This document shows, piece by piece, positions 63,714 to 64,000 of a stretch of DNA of 64,000 bases. Under the pieces are notes generated by a model that had not been told where the DNA came from, ran no database searches, and was given only the letters and a program-made list of their open reading frames with translations. A program made the position numbers and the translations under genes. Source of the stretch: CAZGNZ01 sp964527215 (GTDB lineage: Bacteria; Fidelibacterota; Marinisomatia; SCGC-AAA003-L08; JACNLC01); NCBI GenBank assembly GCA_964527215.1, contig CAZGNZ010000001.1, positions 62,001-126,000 of the forward strand, read 5' to 3'. Position 1 is the first letter of the stretch, and the number at the start of each line of letters is the position of its first letter.

Positions 63714-64000
63714 AAAAAGTATTCTCAGTTTTACTCTTGTGCATATCGCTTCTGATACTTGAAGGCTGCAGTTATACAGCCTATGGATTATACAGCAGAA
63801 AACCCAAAGACGAATATGTTCCGGCTCTGGCTGAACTGGATCAATTTCCGGCAGATGAATACAGCGGCGATCCCCCAAAATCAATCATCTATATTATTGC
63901 CGATGGCGCAGGAATCGGACATCACACCTTGGGATACTATGCCATTGAACAATTCGCACCGGCCCGTTTTGAGCATATCGGTCTGGTCACCACCCATCCC
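63710..64000 (+). CDS. Alkaline-phosphatase-like lipoprotein, 3' end outside window
   Basis: The first 97 residues are visible. A lipoprotein signal ends in LILEGC (C20), followed by a linker and the opening of an alkaline phosphatase domain: KSIIYIIADGAGIGHHTLGYYAIEQF, where the aspartate in ADGAG matches the first metal ligand of the family, and GLVTTH. The ATG overlaps the tyrS stop by four bases. The nucleophile and other metal ligands lie beyond the window, so activity cannot be judged. Confidence 0.75.
   Translation, partial: MKKVFSVLLLCISLLILEGCSYTAYGLYSRKPKDEYVPALAELDQFPADEYSGDPPKSIIYIIADGAGIGHHTLGYYAIEQFAPARFEHIGLVTTHP

Overview
The window carries about 44 protein genes or gene fragments, one tRNA and a 2.6 kb repeat field. 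The gene set is that of a Gram-negative, FCB-type bacterium. Pointers are a secreted C25 (gingipain-like) protease with a C-terminal dockerin pair, lipoproteins, a MacB-like export operon with an NtrC-type regulator, a pyrophosphate-type phosphofructokinase next to class II aldolase, and a Bacteroidota-style GH3/beta-lactamase fusion beside NamZ. A Marinimicrobia- or Calditrichota-like lineage is my best guess. This is inference from gene content; no 16S or ribosomal protein gene is present.

Layout. 1-4.8 kb: end of a TrkH potassium transporter, a crotonase overlapping it, and a REC-PAS-GAF-PAS histidine kinase. 4.9-9.4 kb: the C25 protease. 9.7-16.8 kb (minus): one export operon of HlyD adaptor, LolD/MacB-type ATPase, two FtsX-type permeases, NtrC-family regulator and histidine kinase. 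17.5-20.8 kb: gatE-gatD, the archaeal-type Glu-tRNA(Gln) amidotransferase, followed by a probable IS1380 remnant. 21.3-25.9 kb (minus): class II aldolase, PPi-type PFK, an RsmF-like rRNA methyltransferase and a small membrane protein. 26.2-29.1 kb: ComEC and a CBS protein. 29.9-36.3 kb: polA, an ABC-2 exporter, an amino-sugar kinase and alanine racemase. 36.5-43.5 kb: GH3-beta-lactamase, sodium/solute symporter, NamZ and an MFS permease. With the kinase and racemase these make a coherent peptidoglycan salvage set. 43.6-46.9 kb: small secreted protein, GH13 enzyme, SRAP (HMCES/YedK), DUF2809 and HAD. 47.1-51.8 kb (minus): an unusual 1270-residue membrane protein joining a spermidine-synthase-like Rossmann domain to a lactonase-like metallo-beta-lactamase, plus a downstream membrane protein that looks like a copy of its N-terminal module. 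52-58 kb (minus): phosphoglycolate phosphatase-like HAD, DnaE2-type polymerase, a Y-family polymerase without its catalytic acids (ImuB-like) and LexA, together an SOS mutasome without ImuA in the window. 58.2-61.5 kb: a VOC protein, then non-coding repeats with a MITE-like insertion. 61.5-64 kb: tRNA-Leu(CAG), smpB, tyrS and the start of an alkaline-phosphatase-like lipoprotein.

Most worth a second look: gatDE in a bacterial setting, the three-part membrane/Rossmann/MBL protein with its paralogous partner, the ImuB-like cassette without ImuA, a symporter that seems to start at ATC, and a MITE-like family with two copies 29 kb apart. All calls come from reading the sequence; no database search was run.
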